This document shows, piece after piece, positions 1-8,342 of a stretch of 64,000 nt of DNA. The position numbers and the translations under genes are program-made. Under the pieces are notes generated by a model. The model worked only from the letters and a program-made list of their open reading frames with translations, made no database searches and was not told the origin of the DNA. This DNA comes from Bacteroidales bacterium (GTDB lineage: Bacteria > Bacteroidota > Bacteroidia > Bacteroidales > VadinHA17), in the NCBI GenBank assembly GCA_003141895.1, contig PLNT01000017.1, forward strand, positions 1-64,000, given 5' to 3'. The stretch's first letter is position 1. Every line of letters begins with the position of its first letter.

Positions 1-1966
1 TGTTGTAGCAAATCGACTGGCTACTGCCTATTGTTCCTGCTGTAAGCTGTCCGTAAACGGTAACAAGTATCGAGGCGCTTGTATTTGAACAAGGGCCGGA
101 ATTAACTATTCTGCGATAGTATGTTGATGAAGTAAGAGCACCAGGAGAATAATTTTGAGCCGTTGCACCCACTATATTATTAAATGTTATATTATCAGCA
201 GAATTTTGCCATTGGTAAGTATATGCGCCTGTCCCTCCGGTAGGGAGAGTTCCGGATAATCCGGCCGGAGCTGTGCTATAGCAAATAGTTTGAACTGCAG
301 CCACGGTATTATTACCCAGAGTAGCATAAATTGTAAGCACAACCTGTTTTGCAGGTCCGGGACATAATTGCCCTGTCAATCCAATCTCTCTTACCCAGTA
401 ATTGTAAACTCCCGCAACCAGGGTGCCGGGATCATAGGTGTTTCCTGTTCCGACTTCATGTGAAGGTAATAAATCAGAATTATTATACCAGTGAAGCAAT
501 CCCGGATTAGTTCCGTTTCTTACAGCTGTCAATGTATTTGAACCAGCCACTGCACTGTAACAAACTGTAACAGGAGGAGCGGTTGGCAAAGGAGGTGCAT
601 CAACCAGTCGTAAACGCGACAATTTTGTTACAGGAGGATTAGATGACAAATAATCTCCCATCCACTGATTACAAGGGCCCCAGTTGCGGAGAGTGACATC
701 AAAAATTTGGCCAACGGCATCGAGAGAAAAATTACCAGTGTGAGAGATTAGGTATGTTTGAGCTAATGGAGTTATCCTCAACTGGGTACCCGGGTTCCAT
801 AAATATTGAACTACTGGTCCTTCAAAAAAACCGGATGGAGTAAGATAACCTGGAATGTTTGGTGTACCATCGGGGTTCACATACCAACGACCTGATATTG
901 AAACACCACTATTATCAGTAACCTGCACATCTGTAGCGCCAACTCTGATAAAAACATTGGGAATGCCTGCTCCGGCTTGTGTCCCATAAACATACTGAAC
1001 ATATCTGTTCTCAATATTTGGCTTATCAGGATCAACAGGAAGCTGGCAATCAAAAACTGTTGCATCTGTAAAAATAAAATTTGTAAGATCTTCGCCAGCA
1101 CAAAACAGCGTACTGGGGTCATCGATAGGTGGATTCAGAGCTAAAGCGCCTGTTCCGGGAACAGGAGTACCATCATCTTTTTTGTAATTAGGAATGGTAA
1201 TAATTACTGCATTCGTTGTAACAAACAAAAGTGGTTGCAGTGAACTTCCTGTTCCAAAAACCCATGGGAAAATTTGTATCTCCCATGTGCAGTTGTTTGT
1301 ATTATCAGGATAGTTGGCATATGTTTCTGTGGATTTATACAAACAGCTTCCTGGTGCAGATTCTACAAAAGGGGTATTTGTGTTTGGAAGATCAGAGGGA
1401 TAGAACCACCTAATATATACGTAAGGAGTGTTAAAATTTATGCTATTCCTGAATCTTGCTGATACTACAATATTGTATTCAATAGTTACATTTTGTACGG
1501 GAGCACAAATATCTACCGGTGGAATTTCACCATACAATCCATTAGTGAAATCTGATTGTACAGCAATATAATTATCGACTGCCTGCACATTAGTAAAATT
1601 AGGTTCAACGGGGCCTGTAAGAGACATTGTTCCTACAGCCGCATCATAACTTACAAGTACCGAATTCCTGTTGGCGAATGAGATGGGAGACGATAATTGA
1701 ATTCTCAAAAAGTTGCCGAACATAACCGGTGATCCAATCATAGGGACTCCTGTTCCACCAACTGTTATAGTCCACCCGGCAGATGTTCCTGCACCTGTTA
1801 CGGCTCTGTCAAACTCCAGGAGAAGCATTTGCTGGCTTACGTCAGTGAAAGTAATTGGATACTTATTGGTTGGAGCATCGACCGGAATCAGGTAAGACTG
1901 TGAAAACAAGCTAATAGTTGACAAAAAAATAATTGTCAGCAAGGATAACAACTTTCTTGCTTTCAT
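1..1966 (-). CDS. SprB-like secreted repeat protein, 3' end outside window
   Basis: Reading the minus strand from ATG at 1966, the frame stays open to base 1 (655 codons). Residues 1-23 form a signal peptide ending LFSQ. The middle is a beta-rich extracellular region. From about residue 565 there is a repeat with the pattern ICYSTAPAGL, PTGG, YTYQWQNSADN, IVGAT, YSPGALT, YYRRIV, and a second copy begins at the edge (QSICYN). This is the Ig/PKD-like repeat of SprB gliding adhesins and related T9SS-exported giants. Family knowledge: these proteins usually carry many such units and end in a gliding-type C-terminal domain. The function (surface adhesion or gliding) is inferred; the C-terminus is not visible. 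It lies downstream of, and in the same direction as, the polysaccharide operon but beyond its terminator, so it probably has its own promoter. Confidence 0.85.
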   Translation of the reverse strand, partial: MKARKLLSLLTIIFLSTISLFSQSYLIPVDAPTNKYPITFTDVSQQMLLLEFDRAVTGAGTSAGWTITVGGTGVPMIGSPVMFGNFLRIQLSSPISFANRNSVLVSYDAAVGTMSLTGPVEPNFTNVQAVDNYIAVQSDFTNGLYGEIPPVDICAPVQNVTIEYNIVVSARFRNSINFNTPYVYIRWFYPSDLPNTNTPFVESAPGSCLYKSTETYANYPDNTNNCTWEIQIFPWVFGTGSSLQPLLFVTTNAVIITIPNYKKDDGTPVPGTGALALNPPIDDPSTLFCAGEDLTNFIFTDATVFDCQLPVDPDKPNIENRYVQYVYGTQAGAGIPNVFIRVGATDVQVTDNSGVSISGRWYVNPDGTPNIPGYLTPSGFFEGPVVQYLWNPGTQLRITPLAQTYLISHTGNFSLDAVGQIFDVTLRNWGPCNQWMGDYLSSNPPVTKLSRLRLVDAPPLPTAPPVTVCYSAVAGSNTLTAVRNGTNPGLLHWYNNSDLLPSHEVGTGNTYDPGTLVAGVYNYWVREIGLTGQLCPGPAKQVVLTIYATLGNNTVAAVQTICYSTAPAGLSGTLPTGGTGAYTYQWQNSADNITFNNIVGATAQNYSPGALTSSTYYRRIVNSGPCSNTSASILVTVYGQLTAGTIGSSQSICYN

Positions 1967-2143
1967 ATTTAATGAGTTTTTGATTGACGTTATCATGTCA
2001 GGTTGTTTTAGGTCAGTTATAAAAGTAGCCATTTCGGCTAAAATTAAGACTGTAAGATAATAAAAAAGGTTGCATGAACTATGGGTGCAGGACTAGCTAT
2101 TTTAAGTAAGCAATAACTGATTACAAAGCCACTGTTAAAAATA

Positions 2144-2172
2144 ATAACTGCCGTCATTTGGACGGCAGTTAT
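2144..2172 (-). terminator. Intrinsic terminator of the polysaccharide operon
   Basis: A perfect 12-bp stem (2144-2155 with 2161-2172, core AACTGCCGTC/GACGGCAGTT) has a 5-base loop. On the minus strand it is followed by a T-rich stretch (TTATTTTTAAC). It sits 40 bases past the stop of the last operon gene (2212), where an end of transcription is expected. The rest of 1967-2211 shows no gene. Confidence 0.85.
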
Positions 2173-2211
2173 ATTGAGTATAGCAATTTAGAAAGTCAGA
2201 TAATATTAGAG

Positions 2212-3297
2212 TCAGGATTGTAATTCTTTAAAGCTATCCTGGTAATCTGGATTCTCTTTCATAATCTTCAAACTTTTGGGGTAGTTTTCAATAAACCAAA
2301 TCATAAATTCAGTCACATCAATTTTATCTTTTAATAATTTTTGACTCTTTTCGATAAAAAACTCTTTTGCATCATGCTTTTGTAATATTTCTATTGCTTT
2401 TGAAAGTATCTCTTCTGTTTTATCCAGATGAAACAATAAACCCGCATCCTGTTCCTCTTTAAGATAACCCATTAAAGGCAATGAATTAATATAAATGGCG
2501 GGGATTCCAAGGATGGCTGCCTCTGAAGCGGTTGTGCCTCCCTCCCCTAGATATAATGATGAAAAACTAAGCGCATCATGTAGTCTTTCCGGAGGAACAG
2601 AAACTCTAAATTTTTCTAATTCTTCTGGTAAAGTTGATTCGCTTGAAATAAAAACTCTGGCATAATTACTTAGCTCGTTAACTATTCTAAGTTTTGTAGT
2701 AAAATCCAAACCCTGCTGACCAACATCATGACTAGCCTCCCAGGAAACGAAACGTACAATTATATACTTTTCATTTCTTAAAACCCGGAGAAGATCTAAA
2801 ACATCAGGATCAGGAACAAATTGATTGGGATGCAGATAACATAATTCCATATAGCCATTAAAAAAGATTTGCTTTTGACCCAGATTCTTATAAAAACAGG
2901 AAGGAGTAATAATTACCTTTGCGAAAGGTTTGTACATAAAATGTTCAAGCGTTGCATGTTCAGTATCATCAAATACAATGTGAGGTTTATTAATTAAAAA
3001 AGCAACATGCCCACAATATGTTGAAGAAAAACTTAACAATAAGGCTGGTCTGAATTTAATCGCTTCCTTAAAAATTCGAAAGTCTGCCACCAGAATATAA
3101 AAAAGTTTCCCAATGAAACCTTTCCCTCCCTTTCCTCTAGAGGTAAACTTTATTTTATAGAATTCCAATAATTTAAAAGTAACTTCCTTATCACGTGCAA
3201 TTACAAGAAATTCATGATTTCTTTCCTCCATACCTTTTATAAAATTCCGGAAATAATGAACATGCCCAGGATGTCCGATATCGATGAGAATCTTCAC
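2212..3297 (-). CDS. DUF354 family protein (glycosyltransferase-B-like fold)
   Basis: 361 residues. The N-terminal DIGHPGHVHYFRNFI (residues 6-20), FDDTEHA (109-115) and the acidic/glycine loop GEGGTTASEAAILG (251-264) are hallmarks of DUF354, a family resembling UDP-GlcNAc 2-epimerase/GT-B enzymes whose biochemical role is not settled. It is a close paralogue of the first half of the fusion protein at 4698-6956: the same blocks occur in the same order. The GTG start overlaps the TGA of the preceding hisF-like gene by 4 bases, indicating translational coupling. As last gene of the operon beside HisF, HisH and the sugar amidotransferase, it probably acts with them on the same sugar, either as a transferase or as an epimerase. 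That role is inference. Confidence 0.8.
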   Translation of the reverse strand: MKILIDIGHPGHVHYFRNFIKGMEERNHEFLVIARDKEVTFKLLEFYKIKFTSRGKGGKGFIGKLFYILVADFRIFKEAIKFRPALLLSFSSTYCGHVAFLINKPHIVFDDTEHATLEHFMYKPFAKVIITPSCFYKNLGQKQIFFNGYMELCYLHPNQFVPDPDVLDLLRVLRNEKYIIVRFVSWEASHDVGQQGLDFTTKLRIVNELSNYARVFISSESTLPEELEKFRVSVPPERLHDALSFSSLYLGEGGTTASEAAILGIPAIYINSLPLMGYLKEEQDAGLLFHLDKTEEILSKAIEILQKHDAKEFFIEKSQKLLKDKIDVTEFMIWFIENYPKSLKIMKENPDYQDSFKELQS

Positions 3298-4055
3298 GAT
3301 AATAATTCTTTAAGTTCGTCCTGACTTGGATAATTAATTAATACTGCTCTACGTGGACCAAAATAAACAAATAAACTTCCAGCAGCAGCGGCTGATGCAT
3401 TTCCTTTTACAATAGCAGATTTCAAATCTTCTAAATTTCCTGCACCTGAGCATGCAATTACTGGTATAGTAACAGAATTACTTATTTCTGAAATAAGATT
3501 GATGTCATAGCCCTGCATCATGCCATCGCTAGAAATATTCTGTATGATAATTTCTCCAGCTCCCTTTTCAGAAATAGTTTTGGCATAAGTAACTGGATCT
3601 AATGTTGTCATTTTTGACCCGGAATAAATACAAACCACATTATTCCCCAATAATTTCTTCTTTACATCTATGCAAACTACTATTGTTGAGCTGCCAAATT
3701 CCTCACTAGCTATTCTTACAAATTCCGGATTTTCAGCAGCAGCGCTATTGATTACTACTTTCTCAGCTCCTGAATTCAATATTTCGCGTATATCCTCAAT
3801 TGTGCGGATTCCACCTCCAACAGAGAAAGGCATATTACATTCGTCTCCAACCTTTCGAACAAAATCAAGCGATATTTTTCGCTTTTCATTACTCGCATTG
3901 ATATCCAGAAAAACCAATTCATCAGCCTTCAGATCATTGAAAATCTTTACGGCATTTATTGGGTCTCCTATATACCTGTAATCTTTAAATTTTATAGATT
4001 TTACAAGGCCAAGATTTCGTAGGAGTAAAACAGGTATTACTCGTGGACGGAACAT
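3294..4055 (-). CDS. hisF2: HisF-like cyclase subunit of a sugar acetamidino-modification system
   Basis: 253 residues with a TIM-barrel HisF fold (FSVGGGIRT, phosphate loops, IACSGAG near the end). Histidine-pathway HisF uses Asp11 and Asp130. The N-terminus here reads RPRVIPVLLL, so Asp11 is leucine, while the second Asp is kept in VVCIDVKKK. The loss, together with HisH and an N-acetyl-sugar amidotransferase next door, points to the HisF2 type of O-antigen clusters (Pseudomonas aeruginosa WbpG-HisH2-HisF2), in which ammonia is delivered to turn an acetamido group into acetamidino. No other his genes are near. It lies 15 bases after the hisH-like gene and overlaps the DUF354 gene by 4. The exact sugar substrate cannot be read from the sequence. 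Confidence 0.85.
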   Translation of the reverse strand: MFRPRVIPVLLLRNLGLVKSIKFKDYRYIGDPINAVKIFNDLKADELVFLDINASNEKRKISLDFVRKVGDECNMPFSVGGGIRTIEDIREILNSGAEKVVINSAAAENPEFVRIASEEFGSSTIVVCIDVKKKLLGNNVVCIYSGSKMTTLDPVTYAKTISEKGAGEIIIQNISSDGMMQGYDINLISEISNSVTIPVIACSGAGNLEDLKSAIVKGNASAAAAGSLFVYFGPRRAVLINYPSQDELKELLS

Positions 4056-4070
4056 CGTAATGAATAGAAT

Positions 4071-4688
4071 CTAGAGATTGACAAAGTTTTTCAATAACTG
4101 CATTCCTGCATCCTGACTTTTTTCTGGATGAAACTGAGTGCCAAAAATATTATCCTTTTCAACGCAAGAAACAAAGTCATAGTAATAGTGTGTAGTCCCA
4201 ACTAACAGATTAGTATCATCCGTCAAAAAATGGTAACTATGGACGAAGTAGAATTGAGCATTCAAAGGGACATCCCTAAATAATTTGCTTGAATTTTCTA
4301 TGTTGACTTTATTCCAACCCATATGTGGTACTTTATAACGATATTTATCAGCCTCATTAATACGGAATAAAACCGTTTTTGCATTAATCCAACCTAACCC
4401 ATTTATTGATCCCTCTTCACTAAATGAGCCCATTAACTGCATTCCCAGACATATACCAAGAAAAGGCACTTTTTCTATTACTACTTTTTTATTTAGTATA
4501 TCAATTAGGTTTCTTTCTGAAAGTTTTCTCATCCCATTTGCAAAGTGACCTACACCTGGAAGTATAATTCTATCAGCTTTGGCGATTATATAAGGGTCTG
4601 AACTAATATCAGACATACATCCAATCATTTTAAGTTTATTTTGGACTGAACGCAGGTTTCCCATACCATAGTCAATAATTACAATCAT
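4071..4688 (-). CDS. hisH2: HisH-like glutamine amidotransferase (sugar modification)
   Basis: 205 residues, class I glutaminase. The nucleophile elbow is LGICLGMQ with Cys80, and the His/Glu pair is in TQFHPEKS (His187, Glu189). The oxyanion region PGVGHFA is present, so the triad looks complete. Length matches HisH (about 200). It supplies ammonia from glutamine, presumably through the HisF-like barrel encoded next, to the WbpG-type amidotransferase encoded just upstream (9-base gap). This three-gene set is known from O-antigen clusters making acetamidino sugars. Histidine biosynthesis is an unlikely alternative because no other his gene is present. Confidence 0.87.
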   Translation of the reverse strand: MIVIIDYGMGNLRSVQNKLKMIGCMSDISSDPYIIAKADRIILPGVGHFANGMRKLSERNLIDILNKKVVIEKVPFLGICLGMQLMGSFSEEGSINGLGWINAKTVLFRINEADKYRYKVPHMGWNKVNIENSSKLFRDVPLNAQFYFVHSYHFLTDDTNLLVGTTHYYYDFVSCVEKDNIFGTQFHPEKSQDAGMQLLKNFVNL

Positions 4689-4697
4689 TATAATAAA

Positions 4698-6956
4698 TTA
4701 GAATTTTTGCCTGGCATATTTCAAATACATGATTTGGGGCACCAGCTTAAATCTGGCAGCAATTTTTATTGGCCGCTGCAGTATGCGCATAAGTGCAAGA
4801 TATGTGTGATAGTTGTCGTGAGATTTAACAGGATTATTCATTATTCTGTTAAACTCATCCATTGTCAGTCCAAGTTTATTTATTGTATAAGCAACAACTT
4901 CAGGTTCATATTTATAAGAAGTTGATCGAATCTCTTTTAGGGCTTCTTCCCTGGTAATTTGCCCTGACCGAATTAATGCACTAAGTTCTGTTTTACGCTT
5001 GTCAATATTAAATTTAACTGGTAAGAAATAAGATTGAAAAAATCTTGTATACATATTTTCATGATGATGACCACCATAGTATTCCCATTCTAATTCATTC
5101 GTTAGAATACTATCCACATTTTTTTGTTTGTAATCAATGTATTCAAGGAGTCTGACTTCACGGATGCCTTTTATAACAGTAAACCATATAAGTTTAATAA
5201 AGGTCATATGTGGAAAACTTTTAAATTGTTTGAGCTTTCCAAAGCGCTTGTGTACACTTGAGACATACAATGGATCCATATAAGTCCACGAAATAGGGCT
5301 TGTTCCTTCAGTGCGGAAAGAATGACCGTTAAGAATATATTTTACACCCTCTTTTCGAGCTACGTCATAGAGAACCGAATAAATAGCATAGTCAGTTGGA
5401 ACATCTGCATCCGGTGTAGATGCCTCCAAAAATGAAATCTGAAGATCTTTGAATTCTTCCCAATCTGCGACAACAGTGAATAATGGAACATTAAGTTTTT
5501 CACATGCTTTTTTAATATTTTTCACAGAAATTTGAGTATTCCATCCATTATCAAAATGAACAGCTAAAGGTCTCAATCCAAGTTTTATAGCAGTGTAAAG
5601 AGTATAAGTACTATCACGACCTCCACTTACTCCAACAATACAGTCATAGATTTCCTTACGTCCTGCTTTTTTTATTTTCCTGATCAGTTTATTTAATTTT
5701 TCTTCTGAAGTATTGTTAAGTGGATGCTGCAATTCCATCTCATCATGGATTTTACAGTATTTACATTCACCTTTATCATCAAACCAGATATCACTAACTG
5801 TAGAATCTAGAATGCATCGGGAACAAATATGGTTTGTCTCATTTAATCTTTGTTCTCCTTCATTGTATAAAAAATTTGAATTAAATTTTAATTGGTAATC
5901 CGGATTCCGCTTTAAGGTCATTAAACTTAAAGGATATTCTCCAACTAACCATGCCAGGAAGCTTGTACAATCTATTTTCCCTGCAATTAAATTCTGCCCT
6001 CGGGCTTTAAAAATGTCTTTTGGGTTCCCGGTTGAGATAAGTTCATCAACTTTTTTGAGTACTCCGGAAGAAGATGAAAACGGATAAAGCAATTCTTGTT
6101 TTTGTTCTTCCCGTAAATAACCCATCAGGGGTAAACTATTTACATAAACAACAGGTGTTCCTAAAATGGCTGCTTCAGAAGCCATGGTTCCACTTTCAGA
6201 TATGAATAATTCGGCATAGTGCAATATGTGATGAATGAATTCGGGAGGAATTTTGATAAGATATTTCTCGAAATATTCTTCAGCATTCTCTGCTTCATTC
6301 GAGATGAATACTTTATATCCTTTTTTCTCTAACAGATTAATCAGTTGTTTTTTCGTGTTAACATCCAAGCCATAGTGCCCAATATCATGCAAAGCTTTCC
6401 AGGAAACAAAGCGAAGTAATACATATTTTTCGTTGTTATTTAATCCTAGAAGTTTTAGAACTTCAGGGTCTGGAGTAAAATAGTTCTTATGTAAATAAAA
6501 TAGCTCTGTAAAACTATTGAATCGAAATTGTTTACGACCCATTTCTCTGTAATAACATTTTGGGTTTAGGATTAGGTTTGAAAAGGGTTTATAAAAGAAT
6601 GGAGCAAATCGTGTATGCTCGGTATCATCAAGAACAATATGAGGTTTACCTGATAACCATGCAACTTGAGCCAGGTATGGAGATGCAAAACTTAAAAATA
6701 GATCCGGTTTAAATTCAATGGATTTTATAAGTAATTTAATATCAACCTTCAGCATGTAAGTTATCTTCCCAACAATATTGTTATGTCCTTTCCCTCTATT
6801 CCAAAATGGTATTTTATATTTATCTAATAAGTAATGTATTATTGAACGATTTCTTGCTGACACAAAAAAGATATGGCCTTTTGATTCCATTATTTTAATG
6901 AAATTTCTGAAATAATGTACATGGGCAGGATGACCTATATCAATAAATATTTTCAT
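4698..6956 (-). CDS. DUF354 domain fused to N-acetyl sugar amidotransferase (WbpG/PseA type)
   Basis: 752 residues in two parts. Residues 1-360 are a full DUF354 domain (DIGHPAHVHYFRNFI at 6-20; SESGTMASEAAILG at 253-266), paralogous to the separate gene at 2212-3297. Residues 375-752 are an N-acetyl sugar amidotransferase with a zinc knuckle (Cys378, Cys381, Cys398, Cys401), a PP-loop SGGRDST at 444-450, and the signatures VHFDNGWNT and PTDYAIY. The WbpG/PseA family activates an acetamido carbonyl with ATP and installs ammonia from HisH/HisF, giving acetamidino sugars. The family is normally a stand-alone protein of about 370-380 residues, so this is a genuine fusion: the frame is open throughout and both halves keep their motifs. 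The fusion implies that the DUF354 step acts on the same sugar or lipid-linked intermediate; that is inference. Confidence 0.88.
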   Translation of the reverse strand: MKIFIDIGHPAHVHYFRNFIKIMESKGHIFFVSARNRSIIHYLLDKYKIPFWNRGKGHNNIVGKITYMLKVDIKLLIKSIEFKPDLFLSFASPYLAQVAWLSGKPHIVLDDTEHTRFAPFFYKPFSNLILNPKCYYREMGRKQFRFNSFTELFYLHKNYFTPDPEVLKLLGLNNNEKYVLLRFVSWKALHDIGHYGLDVNTKKQLINLLEKKGYKVFISNEAENAEEYFEKYLIKIPPEFIHHILHYAELFISESGTMASEAAILGTPVVYVNSLPLMGYLREEQKQELLYPFSSSSGVLKKVDELISTGNPKDIFKARGQNLIAGKIDCTSFLAWLVGEYPLSLMTLKRNPDYQLKFNSNFLYNEGEQRLNETNHICSRCILDSTVSDIWFDDKGECKYCKIHDEMELQHPLNNTSEEKLNKLIRKIKKAGRKEIYDCIVGVSGGRDSTYTLYTAIKLGLRPLAVHFDNGWNTQISVKNIKKACEKLNVPLFTVVADWEEFKDLQISFLEASTPDADVPTDYAIYSVLYDVARKEGVKYILNGHSFRTEGTSPISWTYMDPLYVSSVHKRFGKLKQFKSFPHMTFIKLIWFTVIKGIREVRLLEYIDYKQKNVDSILTNELEWEYYGGHHHENMYTRFFQSYFLPVKFNIDKRKTELSALIRSGQITREEALKEIRSTSYKYEPEVVAYTINKLGLTMDEFNRIMNNPVKSHDNYHTYLALMRILQRPIKIAARFKLVPQIMYLKYARQKF

Positions 6957-7001
6957 TTGTAAAATACTATCGGTGAAAGCAGTAACTTCGTAATAACCAA
7001 T

Positions 7002-8339
7002 TCAATCGTTTATAATAAATCTGTTTTTGCCACTTAATGAGATTGGGATTTGATCAACTATTTCAATAGTTACCTGAGTTTTAGATTCGTTCTCCCAAAA
7101 CGAACGAATATAATCTGCAACCGATTCTGAATATTTATCATTTACCACTAATCTGAAAAGGATTGTCTGGTCATTTTTTTTGACCACCTGAAATTGATCC
7201 ACTGAACGCTTAATTCCGGGCGAATCAGTCTGAAAAAAGCCTGTAAAATTATGAACAATAAACCTGTGTCCATTTTCCATGATTAAAACTTCATTATCCC
7301 TTCCTAATATTTTATTTATTCTCAAATGTTTTCTACCACAGATACAAGGCTTGTCATCAATTTCAATAAAATCCTGGGTATCATATCTGATGAATGGATG
7401 TGCCAGGTTCCAAAGGTCAGTTGAAATCAATCGACCTAAACCAGTTGTAATAATATTCTCTTTATCATCTATAACTTCTGATATCCCATATTCTTCAGTT
7501 GAATGATAACAGTCATGAGTTGGACATTCAAAAACTGTTGAATTTCCTTCACAGCTGTAAGAGTCAAATATTTTACATCCAAACGCTGTCTCAATCTCTG
7601 ATCTGGTTTCAGGATATAGAGTATTACCAGTAGTAGTTATAGACTGTGGATGATAAAAAAACTTCGGATGTTTTTTTTTATATCGCGCCAGAAATAATAA
7701 AGGATCCGGGTAACACCTTATTACCTTTGGTTTATACTTTTCAATTTCATTAAGAATATACTCAAAGTTACTGTTAATCAAAGGATTTGTAGCTAAATAA
7801 AGATTACGACTCATTTTATCCTGCAACCGTTTAATCAGACTTTTTCTTGCATTCTGACTGAGCTTAATATATTTATCACCGAGCCGGTAATTCATCCAAT
7901 ACCATCCTCTGAGGTTGGAGGCAAGAATAAATGAATAAGCTTCTTTTGTGCTAAAATAAAACAGTGGTTCGCCAGTTGAACCACTTGAGCTAAAGTTCTT
8001 GATTTTCTTTTTAGATACTGCGGATGAAGTAAATCTATCAATGCCTTCTTTTTTTATGATTGTTTTGGTTAGGATTGGTAATTTCTTTAAATCTCTGCGG
8101 GAACTAATATCATCCGGGTTTAATCTAAGTTCCTTAAACAGATCCCTGTAATAAGGAACTGTTGCAACGCTATGTTTGATAAGAATTCGAAGTCTTTCTT
8201 CCTGATATTGTTTCATTTGATTTTCATCCCACCACTGGCTATTCATCAGGAAATCCAGTTTTTTTGAAACGGATTGCCCTGTAATAAAATCACCTGTTTT
8301 TAAGATGATCCGTTCCGAAAATAAATTAATTAAACTCAA
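7002..8339 (-). CDS. PaaK/CapK-type adenylate-forming enzyme
   Basis: 445 residues resembling phenylacetate-CoA ligase and the capsule protein CapK. The AMP-binding signature SSSGSTGEP lies at 117-125. Further blocks are TTGNTLYPETR, YSCEGN, TGLGRLISTD and RYDTQDF, followed by a CICGR metal-type motif and a small C-terminal domain. Such enzymes activate carboxylic acids as adenylates; in polysaccharide clusters the substrate is rarely known. The start is TTG at 8339: the in-frame codon 6 bases upstream is a stop and the next internal ATG would remove 31 residues of conserved N-terminus. It is 3 bases after the DUF362 gene, so the two probably act as a unit. Confidence 0.8.
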   Translation of the reverse strand: MSLINLFSERIILKTGDFITGQSVSKKLDFLMNSQWWDENQMKQYQEERLRILIKHSVATVPYYRDLFKELRLNPDDISSRRDLKKLPILTKTIIKKEGIDRFTSSAVSKKKIKNFSSSGSTGEPLFYFSTKEAYSFILASNLRGWYWMNYRLGDKYIKLSQNARKSLIKRLQDKMSRNLYLATNPLINSNFEYILNEIEKYKPKVIRCYPDPLLFLARYKKKHPKFFYHPQSITTTGNTLYPETRSEIETAFGCKIFDSYSCEGNSTVFECPTHDCYHSTEEYGISEVIDDKENIITTGLGRLISTDLWNLAHPFIRYDTQDFIEIDDKPCICGRKHLRINKILGRDNEVLIMENGHRFIVHNFTGFFQTDSPGIKRSVDQFQVVKKNDQTILFRLVVNDKYSESVADYIRSFWENESKTQVTIEIVDQIPISLSGKNRFIIND

Positions 8340-8342
8340 TTT

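Noticed and set aside
3294-4688. Histidine biosynthesis operon fragment
   Set aside because: Only HisH and a HisF lacking Asp11 are present, next to a sugar amidotransferase; the context is glycan modification.
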